Origin: Paenibacillus sp. DMB5 | GTDB lineage: Bacteria > Bacillota > Bacilli > Paenibacillales > Paenibacillaceae | Reading direction: 5' to 3' | Length of the DNA stretch: 64,000 nt | NCBI RefSeq assembly: GCF_001517085.1 | Contig: NZ_LRAC01000087.1 | Span: 1-64,000 of the forward strand | Shown: piece after piece, positions 42,550-52,026 of the stretch | Layout: every line of letters starts with the position of its first letter | Position numbering within the stretch: the stretch's first letter is position 1 | The notes under the pieces: model-generated | What the model was told of the DNA's origin: nothing | The model's input: the letters and a program-made list of their open reading frames with translations, nothing else | Databases searched by the model: none | Program-made: the position numbers and the translations under genes

Positions 42550-44082
42550 ATGAGGTTAAAAAAATGGGTTGGCACAACGACGACAGCGGTATTGGTATCC
42601 TCACTGATGCTGGCGGGCTGCGGCGGCAATACGAAGACGGACGGCAATGAGGGAAGTTCTGGAGCGAATACGCAAAGCACTGCACCCCAAGCGAAGGAAA
42701 CGGTGACGTTGAAGGCCTATTTTCCAGGGGATAAACCGGCCGGATTTGATGCTGTGCTGCAGGCGGTCAACGACAAATTGAAAGCGGATAACGTCGGAGC
42801 GGCCTTGAATGTTAATTTCTTGCCTTGGTCCGATTACGGGAATGCGGTCTCCGTGAAGATGTCTGCCGGCGAAGACTTCGATATGTATCTGGATGCCCCA
42901 TGGTTATCCATGAATCAGATGATCGAGAGCAATTCGTTAATGGAACTGGATGCCGGAGTGGAGCAGCGTCCGGAGCTCAAAGCATCCATTCCCGAGGAAA
43001 TGTGGAATTATAACAAATTCGGCGACAAAATTATGGGGATTCCGCTGGGCACTACCCAAGGTCAGCTCTACGGCCTTCTAATCCGCAAAGACCTGCGCGA
43101 GAAATACGGACTTCCCGAGCTAAAAACCCTTGGCGATCTGGAGAAATTCTTGTATACGGTCAAGGAAAAAGAGAAGGATGTGAAGCCCTTCGTCATTAAC
43201 GGCATCAAAGCCGATAAACTCCCGTTTATCCTGAGCGAATCCGCGAATCTGGCGCTGAATGAAGTGCTTGAAATTGGTGTCAACATGTTCGCATATTCCA
43301 TTAAGGACAAGAAGGTAACCGGCCAATGGGCAAGCCCGATGATTGCCGATGGTTATGATCGCGTCACCAAATACTATAAGGACGGCATCATCTCCAAAAA
43401 TATCGCGCAGGAACAAAATGCAGAAACACTGTTCAAGCAGGGTAAATATGCAGCTACCTATTATGCGGCGGATGGTGTAGAAGGATTGAAATATTCGGAA
43501 ATGCTGCAAGACGGCAGCGACAAGCTGGAGATTTTCATTCCGAACGGGGATAAGGCCAAACCGTATACCGCTTTCCAGCAATGGAATTTCCTGTGCATTC
43601 CGGCTTCCTCCAAGCATGCTGATCTGGCTCTGGATGTAGCCAATTGGTTGTCGATTAAGGAAAACCACGATTTGATGGAATACGGCATTCAAGGTAAAGA
43701 CTGGGAACCGGTCGGCGATTCAAGCTATAAGGTGCTGTCCAGCTATTCCTTCCCGGGCTTTGTGTTGACCTGGCGGCCAACGCTGAACCGCACGCCGGAC
43801 ACGATGATGAAGGATGACAAGAAGTGGTTCGACTTCTCAACCAACCCGGACAATTTCACGCTCAGTCCAACGGCAGGCTTCAACTTTAACGCTGAAAAGG
43901 TGAAGACGGAATATGCCAAAATCACTCCGCTTCACGATTCCACCTTCCTGCCGCTTAGCCAGGGCTTGGTGCCTGCTGAAGAAGGCAAGAAGATAATGGA
44001 CAAAAAAATGGAGAGCCTCGGCGGACAAAAAGTAATGGATGAAATTCAGGCGCAAATCGACGTTGTCACATCCGGTAAATAA
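42550..44082 (+). CDS. Extracellular sugar-binding lipoprotein (ABC transporter)
   Basis: 510 residues with a lipoprotein signal (VLVSSLMLAGCGG, Cys24 lipidated). It has the large-ligand-type LplA/YtcQ features (DFDMYLDAPWLSMNQMIESN, ending ...AQIDVVTSGK). It captures oligosaccharide for the two permeases. GGGGAGGA precedes the ATG. Confidence 0.92.
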   Translation: MRLKKWVGTTTTAVLVSSLMLAGCGGNTKTDGNEGSSGANTQSTAPQAKETVTLKAYFPGDKPAGFDAVLQAVNDKLKADNVGAALNVNFLPWSDYGNAVSVKMSAGEDFDMYLDAPWLSMNQMIESNSLMELDAGVEQRPELKASIPEEMWNYNKFGDKIMGIPLGTTQGQLYGLLIRKDLREKYGLPELKTLGDLEKFLYTVKEKEKDVKPFVINGIKADKLPFILSESANLALNEVLEIGVNMFAYSIKDKKVTGQWASPMIADGYDRVTKYYKDGIISKNIAQEQNAETLFKQGKYAATYYAADGVEGLKYSEMLQDGSDKLEIFIPNGDKAKPYTAFQQWNFLCIPASSKHADLALDVANWLSIKENHDLMEYGIQGKDWEPVGDSSYKVLSSYSFPGFVLTWRPTLNRTPDTMMKDDKKWFDFSTNPDNFTLSPTAGFNFNAEKVKTEYAKITPLHDSTFLPLSQGLVPAEEGKKIMDKKMESLGGQKVMDEIQAQIDVVTSGK

Positions 44083-44114
44083 CAGCGTTAAAAATACTGA
44101 AAGAGGTATTTCAC

Positions 44115-45159
44115 ATGAACATAACACGCAGCGCGCAAAATCCTGTTATACGGGTCCGGGACGTTGTCCCCTCCCGCCCCGACTTTCGGGTGCTGGGTGC
44201 GTTTAATGCAGGCGTTGCGCAGTTAGGGGATGAAACGATCCTTTTACTGCGCATTGCGGAAGCGCCGATATCGGACCGGGCGGACGAGGTGCTCGTCCCC
44301 CGGCTGAATGAGGCAGGTACAGATGTACGGGTGGAGCGCTACGACAAAAACGATCCCGCCTATGACTTCTCCGACTCGCGCTTCATCGCAAGGAACGGAC
44401 GAACAGTCATGCTCACTTCCTTATCCCATCTGCGGGTGGCGCGAAGCATAGACGGCATACATTTCGAAATTGAGCCGCAGCCGGCCCTGTTCCCGGAACA
44501 CGCTCTGGAAGCGTGGGGAATTGAAGATCCGCGTGTGACCCAAATCGGAGACATCTATTATATTACTTACAGCTCCGCCTCGGCTCACGGCGTTGGCGCC
44601 GGACTGGCTGAGACCCGGGATTCCGGACATTCAAGCGCCGCGGATTGATGCTGGCTCCTGAAAATAAGGATGTCATCTTATTCCCGGAAAGAATTAACGG
44701 CAAATACTATGCGCTGCACCGTCCGGTGCCGAACTCGTTCGGCTCTCCCGAGATGTGGATCGCCGAATCGCCCGATCTTGACCATTGGGGGAACCACCGT
44801 TTCCTGATGGGGCTTAGTGAACAAGGCTGGGATTCAGCCCGTATGGGGGCGGGGCGGTTCCGATTCGAACCGAATGCGGCTGGCTGGCGCTGTACCACGG
44901 AGCGGACAGCAAGCACCGCTACTGCATGGGCGCGGTGCTGCTTGATCTGGAGGACCCGTCCAAGGTAATTGCGAGATCCCGCTTACCGATATTGGAGCCG
45001 GAGGCTGCCTATGAGGTGAATGGATTCTTCGGCAAAGTCGTGTTCTCGTGCGGTGCCCTGCTGTTGGATCAGACGGTACGCATGTATTACGGAGCTGCGG
45101 ACGAAGTGATGGCAGTGGCGGATATCCCCTTGGAGGATATATTAAGTACGCTATGGTAA
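44115..45159 (+). pseudogene. GH130-type glycoside phosphorylase, two frameshifts
   Basis: Three successive frames (44115-~44620, ~44620-44860, ~44860-45159) join into one ~348-residue GH130 protein: LGAFNAGVAQLGDETILLLR, then EAWGIEDPRVTQIGDIYYIT, then PIRTECGWLALYHGADSKHR, then YYGAADEVMAVADI. The first break is a missing T in GAT(T)TCC near 44621; the second is a missing G in GGGG(G)CGG near 44857. GH130 enzymes phosphorolyse beta-mannosides inside the cell. All three breaks in this operon are single-base losses in short runs. Confidence 0.85.
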
Positions 45160-45202
45160 CAAGCTGGAGGCAGTGCAAGCTGCCTTCTTTCGTCCGCACA
45201 AA

Positions 45203-45216
45203 GGAAAGCGCTATCA
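45203..45216 (+). promoter_or_regulatory. cre-like site (CcpA) upstream of the PL8 gene
   Basis: ggaaagcgctatca matches the CcpA consensus TGWAARCGYTWNCA at 13 of 14 positions. It lies 42 bases before the PL8 start codon, a position consistent with catabolite repression. Confidence 0.6.
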
Positions 45217-45257
45217 TTTACGGTTTTAATTTTAGAGGGACAAAGGAGTGAATGTGC

Positions 45258-48200
45258 ATGGCTGACAAAAAGCAGAGGTATGTAATGAGGTGGACATGTC
45301 TTGTTATGGTTTGTTCGATGATATCGTCCATATGGTTCTATTCGCCAGCATCGGCAAGCGCATCCGGGCCGGTGAGCGCTTCTCAAGAGACCGCTGAAAT
45401 GAAATTAATGAAAAAGCGGATGGTCGATTTTTACGTATCCAAGGATATCATCAACGACGGTACGAACGGCCGGGTCGAATGGACCTTCAAATCACAGGCT
45501 GGCACTTACTTATCCAATCAAAACGCTAATGGAAGCTGGGGGGATGTAGATTACGCGAATACGACCTCCAGTGCCAACGGGCGGGCGTGGTCGCCTTATC
45601 TCGCCCTAGACCGGATGCAGTCGATGGCCCAGGCGTTTGCTGACCCGAAGGGTCCCTACTATCATAATGAAACCCTGCTGGGAGGTATTCAAAAGGGGCT
45701 CGACTATTGGTTTACGGTAAAACCGACTTCAACCAACTGGTGGGAGACCGGCATCGGCAAGCAATTAAGACTGGCAAAAATTGCGGTTTTATGTGAAGGC
45801 TATTTAACTGCAGAACAAGCTTCCAATATTATCGGCACACTGGACAGCAGTCCTAACACTGTCGATGGAGCCAATTCGTCCTGGTACAATCAGAATTATA
45901 TGATCCGCGGCCTATTGCTGGAGGATGCCCAGAACGTCCGGAACGCTGTGGAAGCGTTCAACGTGCTGTCGAATGTGACGGCGACCGTGACCGGCATCCA
46001 GTCGGATATGTCGTTTTTCATGCATGGCAAAACGAATTATACGACAGGCTATGGAAGAAGCTTTGCCAGAGATATGTCATTCTGGGCGTATGTCACCTCG
46101 GATACCTCATTCTCGTACAGCAAGGCGGCGATTGATTCGTTATCATCCTACCTGCTGGATGGCACCCGGTATCTCGTGAGAGGCGATGTTGCCGATCTGG
46201 GGATGGGGATGAACGGACCGGAATGGCCGGGTTATGAGAGTTCGGCTCTAACCTTCTATGAAGATCCGCTTCAGTGGATGCAGGCGGCCAATCCGAAGCG
46301 GGCTGGGGAATTCGCGAGTTTCCTGGCCAATATCCGCAGCTTCGGCACCAGCACGGGCAACGGAATGGATGCGAACAACATGACGCAATGGCAGACGCTC
46401 GTCTCTTCCCATATGCGGAAGGATTATGGAATTACGGTTAAGATGGCTTCCAAAACGGTCAAGGGCGGCGAATGGAGAACTATTAACCCCGGCGGATATA
46501 ACCTGCTCTACTGGACACCGCAGGGAGCCACGGCCATTCAGAGAACCGGCGATGAATACAGACCCGTATACCCGCTGATGGACTGGGCGCATGTTCCCGG
46601 CACGACGGCCCCCTACGTACTCACGAAGGATACGAACTTCAACAATCCCAAAACGTTTGTAGGCGGCGTAACCAATGAGCGTTATGGAGCCACCGCGTTT
46701 GACTTTAACAAGCTGAGCACAAGCGGTAAAAAAGGCTACTTTTTCTTCGATGATGAAATGGTCGCGCTGGGCGCAGGTATCACCTCTACGAATACCGCGC
46801 CGGTGCACACGACACTGAACCAAAGTCTGGCAGTAGGCGATGTGCTCGTAGACGGCGCTGTCATCCCGGACGGTACGAAGAAGGCCAACGGACGCTGGGC
46901 GTATAATGATAAGATCGGTTATGTTTTTCCAGACCCGACAGATTTTCAAGTGAAGCATGAGACGAAGACCGGTCAATGGAGCGACGTCATCACAGGAAGC
47001 TCAACAGAGCCGATCACCAAACCGGTTTTCTCCCTATGGCTCGATCATGGCGTGAAGCCGGTTGATGCTTCCTATGAGTATATCGTATTGCCGGATAAAA
47101 CCCCCGAAGAGGTCGGCAGCTACGCAGCCGTGAACCCGATTAGTATTCTGTCCAATACGCCTTCGGTTCAGGCGGTGCGGCATAATGCTCTTGGCATTGC
47201 GGAATTGCTGTTCTATCAGCCTGGGACAGTGAAGGTAAAAGACGGCTTGACGGTCACAGTGGACCAGCCGTCCATGGTGATCCTTGACGAATCCGTGACA
47301 CCGGTCCGCATCTCGGCTGCTAATCCGGAAACACCGGGGATTACAGTGAACGTGACGCTGAACCGGGACGGAGAAAAAACCACAACCACCTACAGACTCG
47401 GCAAGGATACGTTTGCCGGCCGTAGCGTGACCCTGAACGAGGGAGCCTCGCTCGACGACAGGGGCTTCGATCTTGCTTACAGTAAAGGAGCGACGGCTTC
47501 CTCCAGCGAAGGCAAGCAATTTGCCTCGAATGCTACAGATCTATACAGAAGCTCCTATTGGAGCTCCAGTGCTTCGGACAACGAGTGGATCTATGTCGAT
47601 CTGCAGGACTCTTATATGATCAATAAAGTTAGGCTAAACTGGCATAAGGCCTATGGGAAAAGCTATAAAATTCAAGTGTCGGAGGATGCGGTCACCTGGA
47701 AGGATGTTTATACAACCTCGATGGGTGACGGCGGAATCGACGATATTTCCTTCGGTAAGGTTCGTGCCAGGTTCGTGTGGATGCAGGGCGTTCAGCAGGG
47801 GACCGGAGACGGCTACTCGCTGGCTGAATTTAACGTATTTGAAGCGGTGGCGCCTAATCTCGCCGAAGGCATGCAGGCAAAAGCAAGCTCATCCAAAGCT
47901 GCCGACGTGTCTCCCGGAAATGCAGTTGACGGGTCAATGACAAGCCGCTGGGGATCTAACTATTCTGATCCGCAGTGGATCTACGTCGATCTGGGCTCCA
48001 GCCAGTCCATCGCGAAGGTCATGCTGCATTGGGAAAGTGCATATGGGAAGGAGTACGAAATCCGGGTCTCCGACAACACACAGGACTGGAAGACCGTATA
48101 CAGCACCGCGACCGGAGACGGTGAAACGGACGAGATCTCCTTCGATCCGGTGAATGCAAGATACGTTCAGATGTATGGCCTGAAAAGAGCAACCACGTAC

Positions 48201-50096
48201 GGCTACTCGCTCTGGGAGTTTAAAGTGTATGGTCCAGAGAACGTAGAAAGGGTTCCCGCCCGGCTTGAACTGGAGGCAACCCCATCTTCGGTGGCGGCTG
48301 GAGGCCAAGTATCGGTTACGGGAGCCGTCTACGACAGCGGTGATCTTCCGCTATCCGGCGTAGAGGTCGAAATCACGGCCGCACCCGGCAGCATCGAAGC
48401 TGCGAAAGCCGTAACAGACGCGAACGGCCAGTTCAAGGCGGTCTATACGGCGCCATCCGCAGCCGGTGATGTGAGGATCACAGCCGTTCTTCCGGCAAGT
48501 CCGGCCGTGACAGATACGATAACCGTATCTGTGAACCCGAATGTACAAGTGCCCGCCCGGATTGAGCTTCAGGCAGCGCCGTCTTCCGTGGCGGCTGGAG
48601 GCGAAGTATCGGTTACGGGAGCCGTCTACGACAGCGGCGATCTCCCGGTCTCCGGCGTAGAGGTCGAGATCACGGCTGCACCCGGCAGTATTGAGCCGGT
48701 TATAGCAGTCACGGACGCGAACGGGCGGTTCAGCACAGTCTTTACTGCGCCGCCTGCTGCCGGAGAAGCGACAATTACGGCAGCGGTGACCGCGAATCCG
48801 TTCGTGAGAGGGACGGCCACCGTACACGTAGACGGCGTAGTACAAGTGCCTGCCCGGATTGAACTCCAGGCAGCAGCCTCTTCCGTGACGGCAGGAGGCG
48901 ACCTATCCGTTACCGGAGCCGTCTACGACACCGCTAATCTTCCGGTCCCGGGTGCGGAGGTTGAAATATTGGCTTCGTCCGGCAGCCTCAAGACGGTAAA
49001 AGCCGTCACGGATGCGAACGGGCGGTTCAGCACAGTCTTTACAGCACCGCCTTCTGCGGGAGATGTGATTATTACAGCCAGCTTGACCGCGAGTCCGGCA
49101 GTGACGGATACGATAACCGTCTCCGTAATTAAGGCCGCACCAGTACCCGTTCTTATCGAACTCCAGGCGACGCCGTCAGCTGTGACGGTCGGTGGCGATG
49201 TATCCATTGCGGGAATCGTCTACGATGGTGACAATCTTCCGGTCTCCGGCGTGGAGGCTGAAGTCATAGCTTCAGCCGGCAGCTTCAATACGGCTAAAGT
49301 GCTCACGGATGCGAATGGCCGGTTCAGCATGGTCTTTACCGCACCATCTGCCGCCGGAGAAGTGACGATTACGGCGGTCTTGACCGCGAGTCCGTCCGTT
49401 ACGGGGAAAATAAATGTATCCGTTAACGAGCGTTCAAACGGCGAAAGCGGAGGTCCTCCGGGAGGTGGAGCGCCCGTGATCCCGCCAGTAACTCCAAATC
49501 ATCCGAAGGATGATCCACAAGAAGGCACCGATACGCCGGATGTTCCGGTACCCGGTCATGCTTTGGCGGATATTGGCGGACATTGGGCCGAAGCCAATAT
49601 CCTGGAGGCCGCACAGAAGGGAATCATCACAGGTTACCCGGATGGTTCGTTCCGTCCCGACCGCACGGTGACGCGCGCTGAATTCGCGGTAATGCTGGCG
49701 AAGGCGCTGAAGCTTCAGAACGAAGAAGCCGTCCTGTCCTTCAAGGACGCGGACCGGATCGGGCAGTGGGCCCGGTCAGCTATTGCGCGGGCCGTAAGCC
49801 TGGGTCTTATCCAGGGCGATGCGAGCGGCAACTTCCGTCCGGATGCGCTACTCAGCAGATCGGAAATGGCCGTAATGCTGGCGAGAGCCTTGAATCTCGT
49901 GCCTGAAGCCCGCTCAGCCGGATTCGCAGATGACCGCGACATCCCGGCCTGGGCTGCAGGAGCGGCAGCCGAGATGAAGAAGCTGGGCATTATGCAGGGT
50001 AAAGGCAACAACAGCTTCTTTCCGAACAATGCCGCGACGAGGGCGGAGACAGTCACAGTTCTGCTCAGGATGCTGGCAGCCAAGGAGCAGAAGTAA
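45258..50096 (+). CDS. S-layer-anchored polysaccharide lyase family 8
   Basis: 1612 residues from the ATG at 45258 (AGGAG 9 bases upstream). Order: signal peptide to ~35; PL8 alpha/alpha toroid and beta-sandwich to ~730, with Asn206, His256 and Tyr265 in the spacing of the PL8 catalytic triad (50 and 9 residues apart); two F5/8-type discoidin (CBM32-like) domains at ~740-865 and ~870-990; four 99-residue Ig-like repeats at ~1000-1394; a Gly/Pro linker; three SLH repeats (first ALADIGGHWAEANILEAAQK) anchoring it to wall polymer. PL8 cleaves hyaluronan, chondroitin or xanthan; the substrate is not decidable here. Last gene of the transporter locus. Confidence 0.92.
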   Translation: MADKKQRYVMRWTCLVMVCSMISSIWFYSPASASASGPVSASQETAEMKLMKKRMVDFYVSKDIINDGTNGRVEWTFKSQAGTYLSNQNANGSWGDVDYANTTSSANGRAWSPYLALDRMQSMAQAFADPKGPYYHNETLLGGIQKGLDYWFTVKPTSTNWWETGIGKQLRLAKIAVLCEGYLTAEQASNIIGTLDSSPNTVDGANSSWYNQNYMIRGLLLEDAQNVRNAVEAFNVLSNVTATVTGIQSDMSFFMHGKTNYTTGYGRSFARDMSFWAYVTSDTSFSYSKAAIDSLSSYLLDGTRYLVRGDVADLGMGMNGPEWPGYESSALTFYEDPLQWMQAANPKRAGEFASFLANIRSFGTSTGNGMDANNMTQWQTLVSSHMRKDYGITVKMASKTVKGGEWRTINPGGYNLLYWTPQGATAIQRTGDEYRPVYPLMDWAHVPGTTAPYVLTKDTNFNNPKTFVGGVTNERYGATAFDFNKLSTSGKKGYFFFDDEMVALGAGITSTNTAPVHTTLNQSLAVGDVLVDGAVIPDGTKKANGRWAYNDKIGYVFPDPTDFQVKHETKTGQWSDVITGSSTEPITKPVFSLWLDHGVKPVDASYEYIVLPDKTPEEVGSYAAVNPISILSNTPSVQAVRHNALGIAELLFYQPGTVKVKDGLTVTVDQPSMVILDESVTPVRISAANPETPGITVNVTLNRDGEKTTTTYRLGKDTFAGRSVTLNEGASLDDRGFDLAYSKGATASSSEGKQFASNATDLYRSSYWSSSASDNEWIYVDLQDSYMINKVRLNWHKAYGKSYKIQVSEDAVTWKDVYTTSMGDGGIDDISFGKVRARFVWMQGVQQGTGDGYSLAEFNVFEAVAPNLAEGMQAKASSSKAADVSPGNAVDGSMTSRWGSNYSDPQWIYVDLGSSQSIAKVMLHWESAYGKEYEIRVSDNTQDWKTVYSTATGDGETDEISFDPVNARYVQMYGLKRATTYGYSLWEFKVYGPENVERVPARLELEATPSSVAAGGQVSVTGAVYDSGDLPLSGVEVEITAAPGSIEAAKAVTDANGQFKAVYTAPSAAGDVRITAVLPASPAVTDTITVSVNPNVQVPARIELQAAPSSVAAGGEVSVTGAVYDSGDLPVSGVEVEITAAPGSIEPVIAVTDANGRFSTVFTAPPAAGEATITAAVTANPFVRGTATVHVDGVVQVPARIELQAAASSVTAGGDLSVTGAVYDTANLPVPGAEVEILASSGSLKTVKAVTDANGRFSTVFTAPPSAGDVIITASLTASPAVTDTITVSVIKAAPVPVLIELQATPSAVTVGGDVSIAGIVYDGDNLPVSGVEAEVIASAGSFNTAKVLTDANGRFSMVFTAPSAAGEVTITAVLTASPSVTGKINVSVNERSNGESGGPPGGGAPVIPPVTPNHPKDDPQEGTDTPDVPVPGHALADIGGHWAEANILEAAQKGIITGYPDGSFRPDRTVTRAEFAVMLAKALKLQNEEAVLSFKDADRIGQWARSAIARAVSLGLIQGDASGNFRPDALLSRSEMAVMLARALNLVPEARSAGFADDRDIPAWAAGAAAEMKKLGIMQGKGNNSFFPNNAATRAETVTVLLRMLAAKEQK
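48252..49439 (+). repeat. Four 297-base coding repeats in the PL8 gene
   Basis: Units begin at 48252, 48549, 48846 and 49143, exactly 297 bases (99 residues) apart. Each encodes one Big1/invasin-like Ig domain starting PAR-x-E-L-x-A. High identity between units suggests recent tandem duplication. Confidence 0.9.
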
Positions 50097-50190
50097 AAAT
50101 AAGCAGGGGGGAATGTCCCCCCCTTCTCTGCTCAGATTCCCGATATTCAACCTGTTCCAAGGGGGATTATGATGCAGTCCCCTCTCTCCG

Positions 50191-50283
50191 GCCAACATAG
50201 TGCCGTCATTTTCATTCGTCGGGGATAAGTTGGGGAAGGCGGAGGAGGCGGTTTCCTTCTATTTATCTGTATTCAGTCATTCC
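50191..50283 (+). pseudogene. Fragment of a PhnB-like VOC gene
   Basis: The frame reads IVPSFSFVGDKLGKAEEAVS, then FYLSVFSHSR. It matches the middle of the intact gene at 50984-51901 (IIPSFLFVGDQCGKAEEAMS, then LYLSVFGNSR). The frame then continues through the ssrA scar to a stop at 50365. There is no start and both ends of the gene are missing. The intact relative also lies directly upstream of an ssrA scar. Confidence 0.75.
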
Positions 50284-50339
50284 CGGTTATTTATACATTT
50301 TCAGCAGCAACCCCGCCGGACTGTGGCTCTGCATGTCCA

Positions 50340-50359
50340 CGACTCAGCTCCATATGGAG
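50340..50359 (+). other. Old att scar 2 (ssrA 3' remnant)
   Basis: cgactcagctccatatggag matches the attR region cgactc(ccctcg)gctccatatggag except for a small internal deletion/change. Downstream sequence, including the terminator and catgttttc, also matches the attR flank. Confidence 0.8.
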
Positions 50360-50367
50360 TAAACTAA

Positions 50368-50392
50368 AGACACCTTAACCGGTGTCTTTTTT
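50368..50392 (+). terminator. Displaced ssrA terminator (copy 2)
   Basis: agacacc-TTAACC-ggtgtct followed by T5-6. Loop and flanks match copy 1 (37819), while stem bases differ in pairs. Confidence 0.85.
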
Positions 50393-50548
50393 CATGTTTT
50401 CAGCAGTTAATAGCAGTTAGTCAGGGGGTTATTTTGATTAGAAAACCAGTGAAAAAATACGTGCATATGTTCGTAAAAATCGTTTATTTTCCTAAAATTT
50501 TGTGTATAATAAAGCTGACTGGCCAACTTGTTCCAAAGGGGATGAAGC

Positions 50549-50980
50549 ATGATGTCAATCGGTTTGAACCCGTATTTTGTTTTTAACGGAAACACAAGAG
50601 AAGCTCTGCATTTTTATGAAAAAGCGCTGCGCGGGAGTGTGGTCGGGATTATGACGTTTGGGGATTTGCCGGACAATCCGGATCATCCGCTGACTGAAGA
50701 GATGAAGTCCCTCATTATGCATGCACATTTGAAGGTCGGTAGTGCAGATCTCATGTTCTCGGATACGTTTCCGGGTACTGCGCATCAGGCGGACGGGGAT
50801 ACGGTTCAGATTGCGATTCATCCTACAGAGGAGACAGAGGCGCGGGAGATTTTTGCTGCGCTGGGAGACGGCGGTCAGGTGGTCATGCCTCTGCAGAAGA
50901 CGGATTGGAGTCCGTTGTATGGTATTGTTAAGGACAGGTTCGGCGTTACTTTTCAGGTAAATGTAACTGAGGAGGAATGA
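50549..50980 (+). CDS. VOC-family protein (PhnB / glyoxalase-like)
   Basis: 143 residues (MSIGLNPYFVFNGNTREALH, then ADLMFSDTFPGTAHQADGDT, then DRFGVTFQVNV). Typical single-unit PhnB-like VOC protein; substrate unknown. AAAGGGG precedes the ATG. The next gene starts 4 bases later, giving a two-gene VOC operon. Confidence 0.88.
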   Translation: MMSIGLNPYFVFNGNTREALHFYEKALRGSVVGIMTFGDLPDNPDHPLTEEMKSLIMHAHLKVGSADLMFSDTFPGTAHQADGDTVQIAIHPTEETEAREIFAALGDGGQVVMPLQKTDWSPLYGIVKDRFGVTFQVNVTEEE

Positions 50981-50983
50981 TTT

Positions 50984-51901
50984 GTGATCAACGCAAAACA
51001 AACAATCGTGCCGCACATATGGTATGACAAAGAAGCGGTAGAAGCCGCTCATTTTTACGCCTCTGTTTTCCCCGAATCCAAAGTGACCAGTGTTACGCAA
51101 CTTCACGACACACCGTCAGGTGACTGTGATCAGGTTTCTTTTGAGATATGGGGACAGAAGTTTATGGCGATTAGCGCAGGGCCGTACTTCAAGTTAAACC
51201 CCTCCGTGTCTTTCTTCGTTAATTTTGATCCGTCACGCGATGAGGATGCAGCTGAGAAAATAGATGAGGTCTGGAACAAGTTATCTGAGGGTGGACAAGC
51301 ACTGATGCCGCTTGATAAATATCCGTTCAGCGAGCGGTATGGCTGGATTCAGGATAAATTCGGCGTGTCCTGGCAGCTGATGCTTACGAATCCGGAGGGC
51401 GAGGAGCGTCCGGCGATCATTCCGTCCTTTTTGTTTGTGGGTGATCAGTGCGGCAAGGCGGAAGAAGCGATGTCTCTCTATTTATCCGTATTTGGCAACT
51501 CGCGGCAGGGAACGATTGCCCGCTATCCCAAAGGTTTGGAGCCTGACCAGGAAGGAACCATTATGTTCGCTGACTTCATGCTGGAGAATCAGTGGTTTAC
51601 CGCGATGGACAGCGCACATGAGCATAAATTCAGTTTCAACGAGGCCATCTCCTTTATGGTGAAATGCGATTCGCAAGAGGAAATTGATCATTACTGGGAG
51701 AAGCTGTCTGCCGTTCCCGAGGCTGAACAGTGCGGCTGGCTGAAAGATAAGTTTGGCGTGTCCTGGCAGATTGTTCCTTCTGCGCTGGATGAGCTGCTGG
51801 GAAATGGAACACCTGAGCAAATGGAGCGGGTTACGAAGGCTTTTTTGCAGATGAAGAAATTTGATATTGCAGCATTGCATAAGGCTTATAATGGCGGGTA
51901 G
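50984..51901 (+). CDS. Two-unit PhnB-like VOC protein
   Basis: 305 residues, GTG start with GAGGAGGAA upstream. Two similar halves, each ending in a D-K-F-G-V-S-W-Q signature (QDKFGVSWQLMLTN and KDKFGVSWQIVPSA). The annotation 3-demethylubiquinone methyltransferase sometimes used for this family is probably not its real function. A broken partial relative lies at 50191. The stop is immediately followed by an ssrA fragment. Confidence 0.88.
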   Translation: MINAKQTIVPHIWYDKEAVEAAHFYASVFPESKVTSVTQLHDTPSGDCDQVSFEIWGQKFMAISAGPYFKLNPSVSFFVNFDPSRDEDAAEKIDEVWNKLSEGGQALMPLDKYPFSERYGWIQDKFGVSWQLMLTNPEGEERPAIIPSFLFVGDQCGKAEEAMSLYLSVFGNSRQGTIARYPKGLEPDQEGTIMFADFMLENQWFTAMDSAHEHKFSFNEAISFMVKCDSQEEIDHYWEKLSAVPEAEQCGWLKDKFGVSWQIVPSALDELLGNGTPEQMERVTKAFLQMKKFDIAALHKAYNGG

Positions 51902-51902
51902 G

Positions 51903-51967
51903 TGCTCCTGGGGATTAGCTGGAAGGAGATAATCAGGCAGACCCAACGTATAGCCCCTCGGCTCCAT
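51903..51967 (+). pseudogene. Old att scar 3: internally deleted ssrA fragment
   Basis: 51926-51954 matches ssrA 1883-1911 at 28 of 29 positions (agataatcaggc, one change, then gacccaacgtatagcc). The preceding ~23 bases also align loosely. After tagcc the sequence jumps to the ssrA end, cctcggctccat (51955-51966), skipping about 84 bases of tmRNA. It is thus a remnant of a tmRNA gene, not a functional RNA. Confidence 0.9.
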
Positions 51968-51983
51968 AGGGATTTAAAGTAAA

Positions 51984-52006
51984 AGACATCTTGATAGGTG
52001 TCTTTT
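51984..52006 (+). terminator. Displaced ssrA terminator (copy 3)
   Basis: agacatc-TTGATA-ggtgtct (one G-U pair) followed by T5. Same size and place relative to the scar as copies 1 and 2. Confidence 0.8.
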
Positions 52007-52026
52007 TGCTTTGCTCCGGCAGAATC

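Larger units (their letters stand above)
50097..50548. other. Intergenic region with gene and ssrA remnants
   Basis: 450 bases containing a GC-rich hairpin after the PL8 stop (gggggg/cccccc near 50105-50123), a PhnB gene fragment (50191-50283), an ssrA 3' scar (50340) and its terminator (50368). No intact gene. Confidence 0.75.

Noticed and set aside
48252..49439. Minus-strand ORFs (for example 48351-48845, 48923-49207) over the Ig repeats
   Set aside because: They recur with the 297-base period because they are reflections of the repeated coding strand.
51903..51967. Second functional tmRNA gene
   Set aside because: It lacks the tag frame, the 5' acceptor strand and about 84 internal bases; only a remnant remains.
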